Shown here: one piece after another, positions 33,154 through 44,553 of the stretch
Numbering within the stretch: position 1 is the first letter of the stretch
Layout of the letters: every line of letters begins with the position of its first letter
NCBI GenBank assembly: GCA_036873135.1
Contig: JAPTYO010000017.1
Location: 2,976,001 to 3,040,000, forward strand
Source: Clarkia xantiana subsp. parviflora
Taxonomy: Eukaryota; Streptophyta; Magnoliopsida; Myrtales; Onagraceae
Direction: 5' to 3'
Length of the DNA: 64,000 nucleotides
The notes under the pieces: model-generated
Told to the model about the DNA's origin: nothing
Seen by the model: only the letters and a program-made list of their open reading frames with translations
Databases searched by the model: none
Translations under genes and position numbers: made by a program

Positions 33154-34131
33154 TCAAACTCCGTGGTCGGTCGGGAACTTCATCTTCTGGTGCACTGTCG
33201 AGGCAACTGCCATCAGGGGGTTGATGGTGGTTCTTCCGATAATCGCGTTGTAAGTCCCCGCGGAATCAACTACCACGAACTCCACATTTCTCCTTTCTGA
33301 TTTCCACCCACTACCAAACTCCACCGGTAAGGTGATTACTCCTAGCGGATAGGAGGTTGAACCAGAGAACCCGACCATCGGGAAGTTTGCCTCCTTCAGA
33401 TCTTTCTTCGTTTTTCCCATGGCTTCCAGTGCGTCCATAAATAGAATGTCGGAGGAGCTCCCTCCGTCGATTAGAATTCGCTTCATTTCGAACCCGTCTA
33501 CATCCAAGGTTACCACCAAGGCGTCGTCGTGCGGAGTTTCCACGCCTATGAGATCTTCCGACGAAAAGGAGATCACCATTTCTTCCTTCAGGGTCCAGGA
33601 TCGAGACCTCTTACCTAACACCACCGCCGTAGGGATTCTAGAGGCGTAAACCTCTCGGGAGGATGAAGTATTACCTCCAGCAGCAAATCCTCCGTGAATC
33701 ACATTGATAGTGCCCCGTCTCTCCTTGCGAGCACCAGATGACTCTGGGTCGGTTCTCTTCTTCTTTGGGGATCGATCGCGGGATCGGGAACGGGACCGCG
33801 ATCGGGACCGAGAGCGGGATCGACACCGCTTATCCCCGACGAACTCCTTGAGCTTCCCTTTCTGGATCAGCTTTTCGATCTCCTTCTTCAGCTCTCGACA
33901 ATGGTTGGTGTCGTGACCATTTGCGCGGTGAAACCGGCAGTAGCGATAAGTGCGAGATCCCAAGAATTCTCCATCCTTCTTTGGGGGGTACCTGGAGATG
34001 CCTTGTCGTTCCATGACCGTCACTACCTCAACCATGGAGCAGTTGAGAGGAATGTCAAGCTCCTCCCGCTTTCGGGGCGGCCTCGATTCCGACTACTTTC
34101 GGGTTTACCCTTTGACTTACGATCGTCGAAA
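33154..34131 (-). pseudogene. Element B gag end and protease (front missing)
   Basis: It contains the zinc knuckle (CRFHRANGHDTNHC), the Arg-Ser run near 33780-33835, the linker and the protease (LIDGGSSSDI). It stops at a TGA near 33154. Sequence upstream of the RKSKGKPESSRN segment is replaced at about 34132 by antisense-gene sequence from a second element. The capsid part is therefore lost. Confidence 0.85.
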
Positions 34132-35167
34132 GGTCGAGACGGAGGCATGCCCCTCCCCGTTTCGTCCTCCTCCTCCTGTCGCTCTCGATAGGAATTTCTA
34201 TAGGCCCTTCGACCCTTCACAAGCGAATGCCCCCTGGACTCCCATCCAGACGCTGCAAGGAGTCCCGCTCAGACAAGGGGAGCAGCACCAGGACCTGGCC
34301 CTGCATCTGCTGGCAGGGTCGATCCTGCCTACCATGCGGTATCCAATTTCCCTCAATCGGACGGCCATGCAGCGGGATGTCAGGGAGATGTCCCTGCGTC
34401 GGATAGAGGTAAAACTTCGCTTCTCTCTTTCAATGATAAATCGGATTGTCTGTCTATTAACACTTTTTCCTCTTATTGTAGGAGCTCGGGGACTTCAACC
34501 GTCTTTTTGGGTACCTCATCGCCTATGATGAGTCCCGGGAGCGGGACCGAGCAGCCCTCTACAAGCTCAAGGAGGATCTTAAGGCCTCCCAGTCTTCGCG
34601 GGGGAAACTTGTCAAGGAGCAGGCTATCCTTGAGCAAAAGGTTCGGGACCTCCAGAAGCAGGTCGGGGACTTCGAGGGGCTCTTGAGGCAAGAGCGACAG
34701 GAGCGGCAGGCGGCTGAGGATAAGCTGGTCCTTGAGAAGAAGGCTGCTGAGGACAAGCTGGTCCTCGAGAAGAAGGCTTTGGAGGAGCAAGTCGCGGGAT
34801 TTCCTGCGCAGCTGGTCGAGGCGGAGGCCAAGGGCCGGGAGGATTATCGGAGGTCTGAGGACTTCCAGGCCGACTCTATGAAATTCTTTGGTGCGGAGGT
34901 GGAGAACACTCTCTTCAATGTGGTTGAGGAGCTCCACCTGGAGTATGGCGATGCCATCAATTTTGACAAGTCTCCTTCCCTCGCCCCTTTCGCTAAGAAA
35001 TACTTTGCTCTTTCTGAGGAGAGTGATGTGGGGAGTACTCCCGCAATTGCCGAAGACGTAACAGATGCTCCGATAGTCGATCCTCCCGAGGCCAACCCTG
35101 TGGAACCTTCTGCTACCGACTCCGCGGACCCAGCTGCTGCCGATGTTGCCGACAAGGACCAAGTTTA
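34132..35167 (+). pseudogene. Antisense gene of element C, 5' part deleted
   Basis: It begins inside exon 3 (TEACPSPFRPPPPVALD) and continues through the intron (about 34410-34481) to the last exon: DFNRLFGYLIAYDESRER, coiled coil, PFAKKYFALSEES and the DKDQV tail with TAA at 35165-35167. The Transposase_28-like domain, NLS and promoter are missing. It carries an internal duplication of AEDKLVLEKK within the coiled coil. Confidence 0.85.
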
Positions 35168-35349
35168 AACGTTTATCTTTAGAGTCCTTGTATTTTCTCC
35201 TTTTTGTCATCGTCGGGCCTTTGAGCCCTTATCAACTATCAAACTTTCTCAGTTCCGATTTTCTTGATGCATTTCTTCAAGTGGCTTTATTATACTTGCT
35301 TAGGTCGATACTTCGACACTTAAGACATTTTCGTACGTCATTCCCGACG

Positions 35350-36030
35350 ATTTAATAATTTGCGCCACTTAAGGCGGCTTGTCATCGTGCATCACTTAAG
35401 ACGGCTTAATATCGTGCACCACTTAAGGCGACTTTTCAAGACTTAGAATAAATCCAAAACACATGCATCACTTAAGACGACTTAATTCCGCGCACCACTT
35501 AAGGCGACCTAGTTCCTTGCATCACTTAAGACGACTTAATTCCGCGCACCACTTAAGGCGACTTAGTTCCGTGCATCACTTAAGACGACCTAATTCCGCG
35601 CACCACTTAAGGCGACTTAGTTCCGTGCATCACTTAAGACGACTTAACAACACTTAGAATAAATCTAAAGATCGTGCACCACTCAAGACGACTTAGTATC
35701 GTGCACCACTTAAGGCGACTTTTTGATACTTAGAAAAAATCTAAGGATCGTGCACCACTCAAGGCGACTTTTCTCGTGCACCACTCAAGGCGACTTCATA
35801 ATACTTAGAGTAAATCTAAGAACAATTCTGATTGGAAGCAACCTCTTTATTTATTGATGGCACAAAATGGTCTTACATCGAATTAAACGATAAACTGCAC
35901 ACACCACTTAAGGCGATTTTACATCGAGCACCACTTAAGGGGACTTTCATCGGGCACCACTTAAGGCGACTTTATCGGGCACCACTTAATGCGACTTTAT
36001 CGGGCACCACTTAAGGCGACTTTCTTCAAG
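35350..36030 (+). repeat. Tandem repeats of element C (CACTTAAGGCGACTT type)
   Basis: The same array as in A and B, here with a long regular run of CATCACTTAAGACGACTTAA alternating with CACCACTTAAGGCGACTT at 35460-35650. It ends at the pol stop codon region. Confidence 0.85.
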
Positions 36031-39000
36031 CATGGTGTTTCTTCAAGTGTTCGCCACTAAAAGAATGCTTTAACGTTCTGCCATCGAGGTCTTCCAACTT
36101 GTACGCATTTGGGGCTGGCATCCCCACGACCTTATAAGGTCCTTCCCATTTTGGTGACATCTTGTTGATTTGATCCAAAAGGGTAACTCGTTGCGACGCC
36201 AAACCAGCTCCCCGACGAAGAACTGTCGGGACTTCACTCGCCGATTGTTGTACCTGGCCGTCGCCAAATGCATTCGAGCTTGGACTTCATCGGCTTCCCA
36301 CCTCTTCTCTTCGAGTAAGTCCAAGTCCCGACGTCTCATATCATCATTCGTCAGAGGCTCGTAATATCTCATCTGATTGGACGCCACAGCTACCTCCACG
36401 GGGGCGACAGCCTCCGTGCCATAAACGATGCCAAACGGAGTCTCCCCCGTTGATCGTTTGGGTGTCGTTCTAACAGCCCAAAGCACGTTTTCCAGTTCGT
36501 TCAGCCACTTGCCCTTCAAGGCATAGACCCTCTTTTTCAGGCCATCCATCACGATTTTGTTGGCTGATTCCACCTGGCCATTAGTCTGAGCATGGCGTAC
36601 GGAAGCAGTCCGATGCTCGATGTTCAACTCCTCCATATACTCCCTCACCTGAGAGCCGTTAAACGGTGGACCATTGTCGCTGATCACCACCTTAGGAATC
36701 CCGTATCTGGACACAATGTGGGTCTGGAGGAACTTGACGATCTGATTCCCCGTCGTTCTGGCCAATGCCTTCGCCTCTATCCATTTCGAAAAATAATCGA
36801 TTGCTACAAGTAAATACTTACATTGACCTTGTGCTTGTGGAAGAGGTCCCACCAAGTCGATTCCCAACTGCGCGAAGGGCCAAGCGCTCTTGATGGATGT
36901 CAGATTAGCGGCCGGAGCCGTGATACTCGGGGCGTATCTCTGGCACGCGTCACAGGATCGGACCAACGCCGTTGCTTCCTTGCTCATCGTGGGCCAATAA
37001 TAGCCCAAGTTCAGCACTTTCCTCATAATGGATCGGGCCCCTTCATGACAAGCCGCGACCCCTTCATGCACCTCCTACAGGATTCGATTTGTGTCGGGCT
37101 CTGCCACACACTTCAAGTACGGAGTTGAGAACCAGCCCTTCTTGTATAGCTGATTGTCCAGCATCACATAATTAGCCGCGATCCGACGTATCATGTCCGC
37201 TGCTACTTTATCATCGGAGGCTGCCCCCGTAGTCAGGTACGCGACTATCGGGGACATCCAAGTCGGCTCTTCCTCCGATCTTGCCTCAATGGCACATACC
37301 TGTGTCGGGTCGATGGTCGATAAGATCACCTTTTCTAAGAAGTGCACCTTCCGATTTTCTTCCAAGGGTGCCCCCAGGGCAAATTTGCTCAAGGCGTCTG
37401 CCTCTACGTTTTCCTCCCTCGGGATTGCCTCGATGTGGAAGCTTTTAAAGCTCTCCTTCAAGGTTTGTACCTCTCGTAGATACTTCTTCATTATCGGGCT
37501 CCTTGCCTCGTATCGCCCTTGAACCTGGTTTACGATCAAAGCTGCATCACACTTCACTCTCAAGTGATCGACTCCCGTGCCTCTAGCAATTTTCAGACCC
37601 GTGATAAGAGCCTCATACTCCGCTTCGTTGTTTGTGGCCTTGAATGTTAAAGCCAAGGAGTATCAGAGCGGTTCACCTTCACCCGGTGGTATCAACAAAA
37701 AGCCCGCTCCTGATCCGTCCGAACTCGAGGAGCCATCCGTGTACATTTCCCAGGTATTTTCTTCGTTTGGCTGTTCTGATTGCTCTGCCTTCTCTGGTTG
37801 TTCTTCTGTCGGGACCTCCGTGGTTGCCCCCTCTACAGGGCCCGCTTCTTCTAGATCGGGGGCTGTAGATTCCGCTATAAAATCCGCCAATGCCTGGCCC
37901 TTAATGGCCGTTCTTGGAGCGAAGTGTATTCGAAACTCACTAAGCTCTACTGCCCACTTCACTAATCTCCCCGATGCATCCGGTCGGTTCAAAAAATGCT
38001 TCAAAGGCTGGTTCGTCAGCACAGTAATCTCGTGTGTATGGAAATAAGACCTTAGATTCCGAGCAGTAATAATCAACGCGAAGAGGTACTTCTCAACGGC
38101 AGGATAGTTTAATTCAGACTTGGCAAACGCCTTGCTTACATAATAGACGGGGACTTGATTACCCTCGACAACCTTTACTAACACAGAGCTAATGGCAAAT
38201 TCAGAAACAGCCAAATAAAGATAGAGCGGCTCGCCTGGAACCGGTTTCGCCAACGGCGGGAGGGTGCGAAGGTGCTGCTTGAGTGCTTGGAACGCCTCTT
38301 CGCACTTGGCGGTCCACTCAAATTTCTTGTTGGCCCTCAGGACTTCAAAAAATGGCATTGATCGGTCGCTGGCTTTGGACAGGAAGCGATTCATTGCAGC
38401 TAGTCGGCCATTCAGCACTTGTACCTCCCGATGGTTTATCGGAGACTGCATCTCCTCAATCGCCCTCAGCTTCTCGGGATTCACCTCAATTCCTCTCTGG
38501 CTCACCATAAAGCCCAAAAATTTCCCTGAGTGGACTTCGAATGCGCATTTCGTCGGGTTTAAGCGAACTTGATGGAGCCTCATCCGCTCAAATGCCATGG
38601 TTAGGTTGTGCACTTGATCCTCGGCTTGTCGGGACTTCACTAGCATATCATCCACGTAAGCCTCCATGGTTTCCCCCAGTATATCTCCGAACAGCTTGTT
38701 CACCATCCGCTGGTAGGTGGCCCCTGCATTAATCAACCCGAAAGGCATGACATCGTAGTGATAGATGTCAGTGTCTGCGTAGAACGCTGTATGGGGAGCG
38801 TCTTCCTTGGCCATCTTGATCTGGTTGTAGCCTGAATACGCATCCATGAAACTCAACAGCTCATGTCCCGATGTAGCATCCACCAGCTGGTCGATTCTCG
38901 GGAGTGGATAACAGTCCTTCGGGCAAGCCTTATTCAGGTCGCGGAAATCCACACACATTCGCCATTTCCCGTTAGTCTTCTTCACCAGCACTGGATTAGC

Positions 39001-39632
39001 GACCCAAGTCTGGAATCGGAGTTCTTTAATAAACCCAGCATCGAGCAACCTGCCCACCTCCAACTGGATCGCGATCTTCTTATCTGTGCCCATCGGACGC
39101 CTTTTCTGCGTGATAGGTTTGATCGCGGGATCTATCTTCAGCTCGTGTACGATCACATCGGGGCTGATTCCTGGCATATCGCTCGGGGACCAGGCAAACA
39201 GCTCCTTGAACTCCTTCAATAATTCAATCAATTTCTGGGCTGTCTCTTCAGTCAGGGCAGACCCGATTTTCACATTCCTCTGGGGTCCGTCGATCTCGAC
39301 TTCTTTCAGATCTTCAACGGGGGCGGGATGCCCAAACTCTTCTCTAGGATCTGTGTCTGTCTGGAGGATAGTCATGGCCTCTCGCCTCCTCCTCCGGGTG
39401 GCATTAACATAGCATTTTCGAGAAGCTACTTGATCCCCTTTGACTTCTCCGACTCCGTGGTCGGTCGGGAACTTCATCTTCTGGCGCACTGTCGAGGCAA
39501 CCGCCATCAGGGGGTTGATGGTGGTTCTCCCGATGATCGCGTTGTATGTCCCTGCGGAATCAACTACCACGAACTCCACGTTCCTCCTTTCTGATTTCCA
39601 CCCACTACCAAACTCCACTGGTAAGGTGATTA
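36026..39632 (-). pseudogene. pol: Element C pol: RT, RNase H, archaeal-type RNase H, integrase
   Basis: All domains are present in order: protease end (FGSGWKSERRNVEF), RT with LPRIDQLVDATSGHELLSF and YVDDMLVKS, RNase H, archaeal-type RNase H, zinc domain, integrase core and C-terminal tail. Breaks: TGA for CGA at 37663-37665, TAG for AAG at 37075-37077, and a one-base deletion near 36184 that shifts the last 60 or so residues. It is the copy closest to A in pol, and it keeps the CAG that is mutated to a stop at 7152 in A. Confidence 0.9.
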
Positions 39633-41588
39633 CTCCTAGCGGATAGGAGGTTGAGCCGAGAACCCGACCATCGGGAAGTTTGCCTTCATAAATAGGATAT
39701 CGGAGGAGCTTCCCCCGTCGATCAGAATTTGCTTCATTTCAAACCCGTCTACATCCAAGGTTACGACCAAGGCGTCGTCATGCGGAGTATCCACGCCTAT
39801 GAGATCCTCCGACGAAAAGGAGATCACCATTTCTTCCTTCAGGGTCCAGGATCGGGACCTCTTGCCCAGCACCACCGCCGTAGGGATTCTAGAGGCATAA
39901 ACCTCTCGGGCGGATGAAGTATCACCTCTAGCAGCAAATCCTCCGTGAATCACATTGATAGTGCCCCGTCTCTCCTTGCGAGCACCGGATGACTCTGGGT
40001 CGGTTCTTTTCTTCTTTGGGGATCGATCGCGGGATCGGGAACGGGACCGCGATCGGGACCGAGAGCGGGATCGACACCGCTTATCCCCGACGAACTCCTT
40101 GAGCTTCCATTTCTGGATCAGCTTTTCGATCTCCTTCTTCAGCTCTCGACAATGGTTGGTGTCGTGACCATTTGCGCGGTGAAACCGGCAGTAGCGATCC
40201 GTGCGAGATCCCAAGAATTCTCCATCCTTCTTTGGGGGGTACCTGGAGATGCCTTGTCGTTCCATGACCGTCAATACCTCCGCCATGGAGCAGTTGAGAG
40301 GAATGTCAAGCTCCTCTCGCTTATCCTTCCTTGAAGTACGCCTATCGTCCCTCCGCTCAGGGCGGCCTCGATTCCGACTACTTTCGGGTTTACCCTTTGA
40401 CTTACGATCGTCGAAAGGTTTAACCGACTGTTTCCCTTTGTTCGAATTTGGGGGTTCCAACTCTCCCGCGGCTATCTTTGACTCTTGGACATCGATTTGC
40501 CGTTTTACCCTCTTCTGTAGTGCCTCCATATTCCTCACAGCTTTTTCAGCTACACTGTGCATTAGGTCGGAACCGTAGGGGGCCGTTAAGTTCCGGATAG
40601 AGGTACGGATGGTTTCTCCCTCCGATATCTCTTCATCAATCTCTGCCACACTAGCAGTGTACCGCTGGTAATAGTGTTCCAGCGATTCGTCGGGCCTCTG
40701 TACCACCTGGGTCAGGGACCTCACACTCTTCAGCAAACATCTTCAACCCTGGTACTGCTGAATGAACCGGTCGTGCATATCTGCCCAGCAAGTGATGCAG
40801 CCTGGGGGCAGACTAAAGAACCAGGTCAGGGCTCTTTCTCCAAGTGTGTTCCGGAACAGCGTACACACTATGTCTTCATTCGGGGCTCTTCCCAGACATG
40901 CCATGAGGTGCTTCTGGACATGACGAACTGGATCTCCTTCACCATCGTACTCCTTTATCGTGGGGATACCCAGCCCTGGTGGGGCTAGGGTGTCTATGAG
41001 TCGGGGAACGAAGGGATGAGTAGATCGATCCCTCAGCTCCGATACCAGCGGCTTCTGCTCTCCCATGCAGATGTTCACGATCTTTACCACCTGATCGGGG
41101 GTGATGGGACCATTCAGGGGAATGGTCCTGTGCTGTAATGGTCCTGGCCCATCAACCACGAATCTCTCTGGCCGGATGGACACCCTACTCCTGTCCTGGC
41201 CTCGGGGCGGAGCTTCCTGTACGTTCCGAATCTCTGCTGGTGGGGCCACTTCTTCCAACGGGGGCATCTCCTCCTGCCTCCTCGCAGCCTCTCTCCGATC
41301 CAAGAGAGCCTCCACGGCTGCCAAAAACATAGGCATGGCTTCTGCCACCGCCCTTGTCAGGTCCGTAGCTGGGGGGGCCTCCTGCCCCCTATTGCCCTGG
41401 TGCTGAGCAGCAATGTCTTCGGGACCTTCATTGTGCCCCCCTGTCTGGGAGAGCTCAGCCGGGGGATGGTTCTGGTTTTCCTCCTGTTCTGGTAGTGAAT
41501 TCAGAGTTGTTGCAGCGGGGTGACGGGAACCACCAGATTGTCCCTATCTTCTGTGCTTGCCAGCCGCCATCGATCGAGTAGAAGGCAT
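39633..41588 (-). pseudogene. gag: Element C gag and protease
   Basis: The start Met is at 41588 (same MPST start as A). A TAG at 41544-41546 comes early; the frame reopens and carries MPMFLAAVEALLDRREAARR, FVVDGPGPLQHRTIPLNGP and the capsid core to a TGA (CGA in A) at 40743-40745. It then continues with RRxLLKSVRS, the zinc knuckle CRFHRANGHDTNHC, the Arg-Ser run near 40020-40075 and the protease. In the protease a 42-base in-frame deletion (14 residues after ILFM) and a one-base deletion near 39657 break the fold. Confidence 0.88.
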
Positions 41589-41609
41589 ATCAGCTTTTTG
41601 TTTGATTCC

Positions 41610-41624
41610 CACAGACGGCGCCAA
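41610..41624 (-). other. Primer binding site of element C
   Basis: On the minus strand TTGGCGCCGTCTGTG directly follows the LTR, identical to the site in A. Confidence 0.75.
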
Positions 41625-42342
41625 TGTTGGATCACGGTGGAACTCCGGTACGAACTTTGACGGCGATCCTAGCGCCTTCGCTCCACGCAATCCTGCAAGA
41701 GGGGATAGACCGGGCGGTGACCCGGAATCCCTCTCTGATGCTTAAATGAGTGTCTAGTACGGACTGGCAAGCAGTAATCTCAAATAGTGTGTAATTCAAC
41801 GTAAGTCATCTGAGGTGATCTCTTGCCTTTTTATAGGCGAAGAGACACCTCAGTTACCTGGTGAACCGTTGAGGGTGGTTAGCCCGTATCCCGCGTATCT
41901 CGGGGATGATCCCGCCTATTTAGGCCATGATCTCGCTTATCTCGGCCACGCCCCGTGTATCTCGGCCACGCTCGGTGTATCTTAACCACGTTCCGCGTAT
42001 CTTGGCCACGCCCCGCGTATCCCGGCCTTATCCTCTGATAACGAGTCCCGACTCCCGTCGTGGACTCCAGAGTTATCTCGTTGTGTCACCGCTCGGGGCC
42101 CCTCGTCATCGTGACAGGGCCTATTCTTCTCAGGGATTCCTCATCGGGGCCTACTTAAAGGCTTCTTATCGGGAGCTTCCAGCTCATCTGTCGGAATCGA
42201 CTCTGTCGGGACCTTTCATCATCGGGTCTTCTTTCGTCGGGACCCTTCTCCTGGGTCATCTTGGCCTTCATTTGGGGCCTGGTGGGCCTGTTTGCCGTTT
42301 CCTCACCGTTAAAGGGCCTGACGGCTGTAGTCGAACCCATCA
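41625..42342 (-). repeat. 5' LTR of element C (718 bp)
   Basis: Ends TGTTGGATC ... AACCCATCA on the plus strand, TATA (TATAAAAAGG on the minus strand) near 41828, and the GTATCTCGGCCACGC array at about 41890-42030. It lies next to the primer site, so it is the 5' LTR of a minus-strand element. Confidence 0.92.
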
Positions 42343-44553
42343 GGTACTAACCTCAGGCGTGGCCTGTTTGTCAATCGAATGCGCGGAGCACAAATTCGTC
42401 CATCTTTATTTTTTCGATGAATGTGCATAATCTGTTCACGCGGTTAGCGTAACAAACGGTATACATGTAACAACCTGCAATTAACGACTTATTCGTAATA
42501 GCACGCAATAAGCTAAATACTTGTAATAATAAATAATCATGCAACCCGGTGTCATCATGGTACGTGATGTAAACGTGTAACATGATGTTAGCATGGAGAT
42601 GACAACATAGCACATTGATGACGTAATTGTGCAATAAGAAAAATACTTAGAGCAATATAAAAATGGAGAGCATGCTTGTCAACATGAAGCATGATGTAAA
42701 CATAGAAAATGATGTAAGCATGTAATATGATGTAATCATGCAATATGATGTAAACAAGCAATTCATACTTAGATTATAAAAATAATCATGCGGCAATCAT
42801 AAGTTAGAATCATGCACACATAAAAATAATATCATGCATAAAAGCCTATGTGTACGCAACATGCAATAATAATTGTACGTAGCGCGTCATGCAACATTAG
42901 GGAGCATGTATGTAATGCAAGCATAGGAGATATGTAAACATGCTCATACATGATGCTAGGGACTTGTACGAAAATAGATATGAGGTCCTTAGTACATGGT
43001 GTAGGCACTATTAGTGAAACTTAGGAGAGAGAGTAGTCATTAGCTTACATCCTCCATTGATAGTTTTCCAAGAAGCTCTCATTGCTTATTGAAGAAGGAG
43101 TTTATGGAAGTTTAAATTTGGAGTAATCATACCATAATCGACATCGATCAAGGTCTATCCAAGCAAGAGTAAACCACGGTGGCGCGTGAGAAGGGAGGGG
43201 CGGCGCGTCTGATTTGCTGCGGCGGCGCGTGGATTTTTAGGGCGGGGCGTGGATTTCCTGGTGACGGCAAGTAGCAATTCGGACATGCTTCGTGTTGGTG
43301 AGTCCAATTTCGTACATGGCTGGACATTTTGTGACTTCGTTTGGCCTTGATTCAATCTTGAAATCACAATGTGCTTAGTCAACTTAACATACAAGGTGTT
43401 GATGAAATGCATTAGAATACTTAGCCCCAAATCGGCCAAAATTTTTCTAAGTGTTGAAAATTTGTTTTAGTATGCTCGATGTTGACGATCAGTAGTTGTA
43501 CGTACATGGCCGTCAATGGTTGTATGTTGGTAGTGATAACTTAGGCAATGTATGTTGAGCATCATGTATTGATCGTCGGTACCCAAGGTTGGTTGGACCA
43601 ACTGGTAAAGCGAGTTGTGTTCCCCGTGGGCGACCCGAGGTCGAAACCCGCCAGAGACGCCGCCTTGGAGAGGACTTTAATCTTAACGCTCCCAGTCCGA
43701 ACTTGCGAAAGCAATGTATATATATAAAAAAAAAAAATGTATTGATCGTCGGTCGTTGTCTGCAAACATGCTAAAACACTTCGAAAATATTTCAATAATG
43801 TCTAGTGCTTGTTACCATTGATGTCGTCGTATGATTCTTGTCGACCGCCGGCATAGAAACACTTAGAAAATATTTCGTAGTAGTTGATGTTTGCCACTTG
43901 ATGTACGTTATCCGTCGTCATGCTACTATACTTGGAGAATGCTCCTAGATAGTTGATTCCATGACGCTTGTTGATTGTTGACATCAAGGAAATACTTAGA
44001 CAATATTTTCTGACGGTTGATTTCTTGTCGCATATAGTCCCATGTTGTATGCGAAATACTTAGAAAATATTTCAGCCATATTTTGCTGCATGCCGACGCC
44101 TTGTCGTACGTAGATATTTGATAGTATGCTGACAGCTTGTTGTATGTCGACACTTAGTAGCATGTTGACACTTAGTAGGATGTCGATACTTAGTAATATG
44201 CTGACACTTAATAGCATACTGACAGCTTGCAATATGCTGACTGTCATCCTGAGCAAAACACTTAGAAAATATTTCGCCCTTGTAATCATGTATGCTGCGA
44301 GCATGAGCTTGATGTCGACATGTAAGTCAATGAGTTGAGAGGTTTGCCCCCCTTGCATGATAGTTGTCACTTGTTGCACGAAGACTATTAAGTCATTGCG
44401 TGCATAGTTATCTCACATGGAGCGTTCTTTGCATAGACGTTTGCATAAGTGTTTGATGCGTGCTTGTGCACTGATTGGATTGTCGATTATATTTTTCAGG
44501 ATACCACATCTCGCTGTCGTCTTCTTGTACTTAGCCTTTACACAGCTGTTAAT
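42343..44553. other. Decayed 3' region of element E with dispersed short repeats
   Basis: No gene is seen. The left part repeats CATGATGTAA and ATGTAAACATG motifs (about 42590-42950). The right part repeats CACTTAGAAAATATTTC and GTATGCTGACA-like motifs (about 43780-44290). A purine-tract-like stretch (CAAGGGGGGCAAAC on the minus strand) lies at about 44343-44356, but no LTR start follows it. The region holds one clear insertion, the SINE at 43581-43736. By its place before the antisense gene it should hold that gene's promoter. Confidence 0.5.
43581..43736 (+). mobile_element. tRNA-derived SINE with 17-bp target duplications
   Basis: The body starts ACCCAAGGTTGGTTGGACC. It has a Pol III A-box-like segment (GGACCAACTGGTAAAGCG) and a B-box-like segment (GAGGTCGAAACCC) about 30 bases later, and ends in TATATATAT and a run of A. 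It is flanked by exact 17-base copies of ATGTATTGATCGTCGGT at 43564-43580 and 43737-43753. Together these define a SINE moved by a LINE-type machinery. It would be transcribed by RNA polymerase III. Confidence 0.9.

Larger units (their letters stand above)
26591..42342 (-). mobile_element. B/C composite: two A-family Tat elements fused inside one pair of LTRs
   Basis: On the plus strand: 3' LTR, antisense gene B, repeats, pol B lacking RT, gag B end, fusion point near 34132, antisense gene C lacking its front, repeats, full pol C, gag C, 5' LTR. Everything between the middle of gag B and the third exon of antisense gene C is missing, including two LTRs. The outer flanks (GTCGT left, GGTAC right) are not a target duplication, which fits outer LTRs that came from two separate insertions. 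Confidence 0.85.

Noticed and set aside
43590..43650. Possible tRNA gene
   Set aside because: It has A- and B-box-like segments but no cloverleaf that I can fold, and it is flanked by 17-base duplications with an A-rich tail; it is a SINE head.
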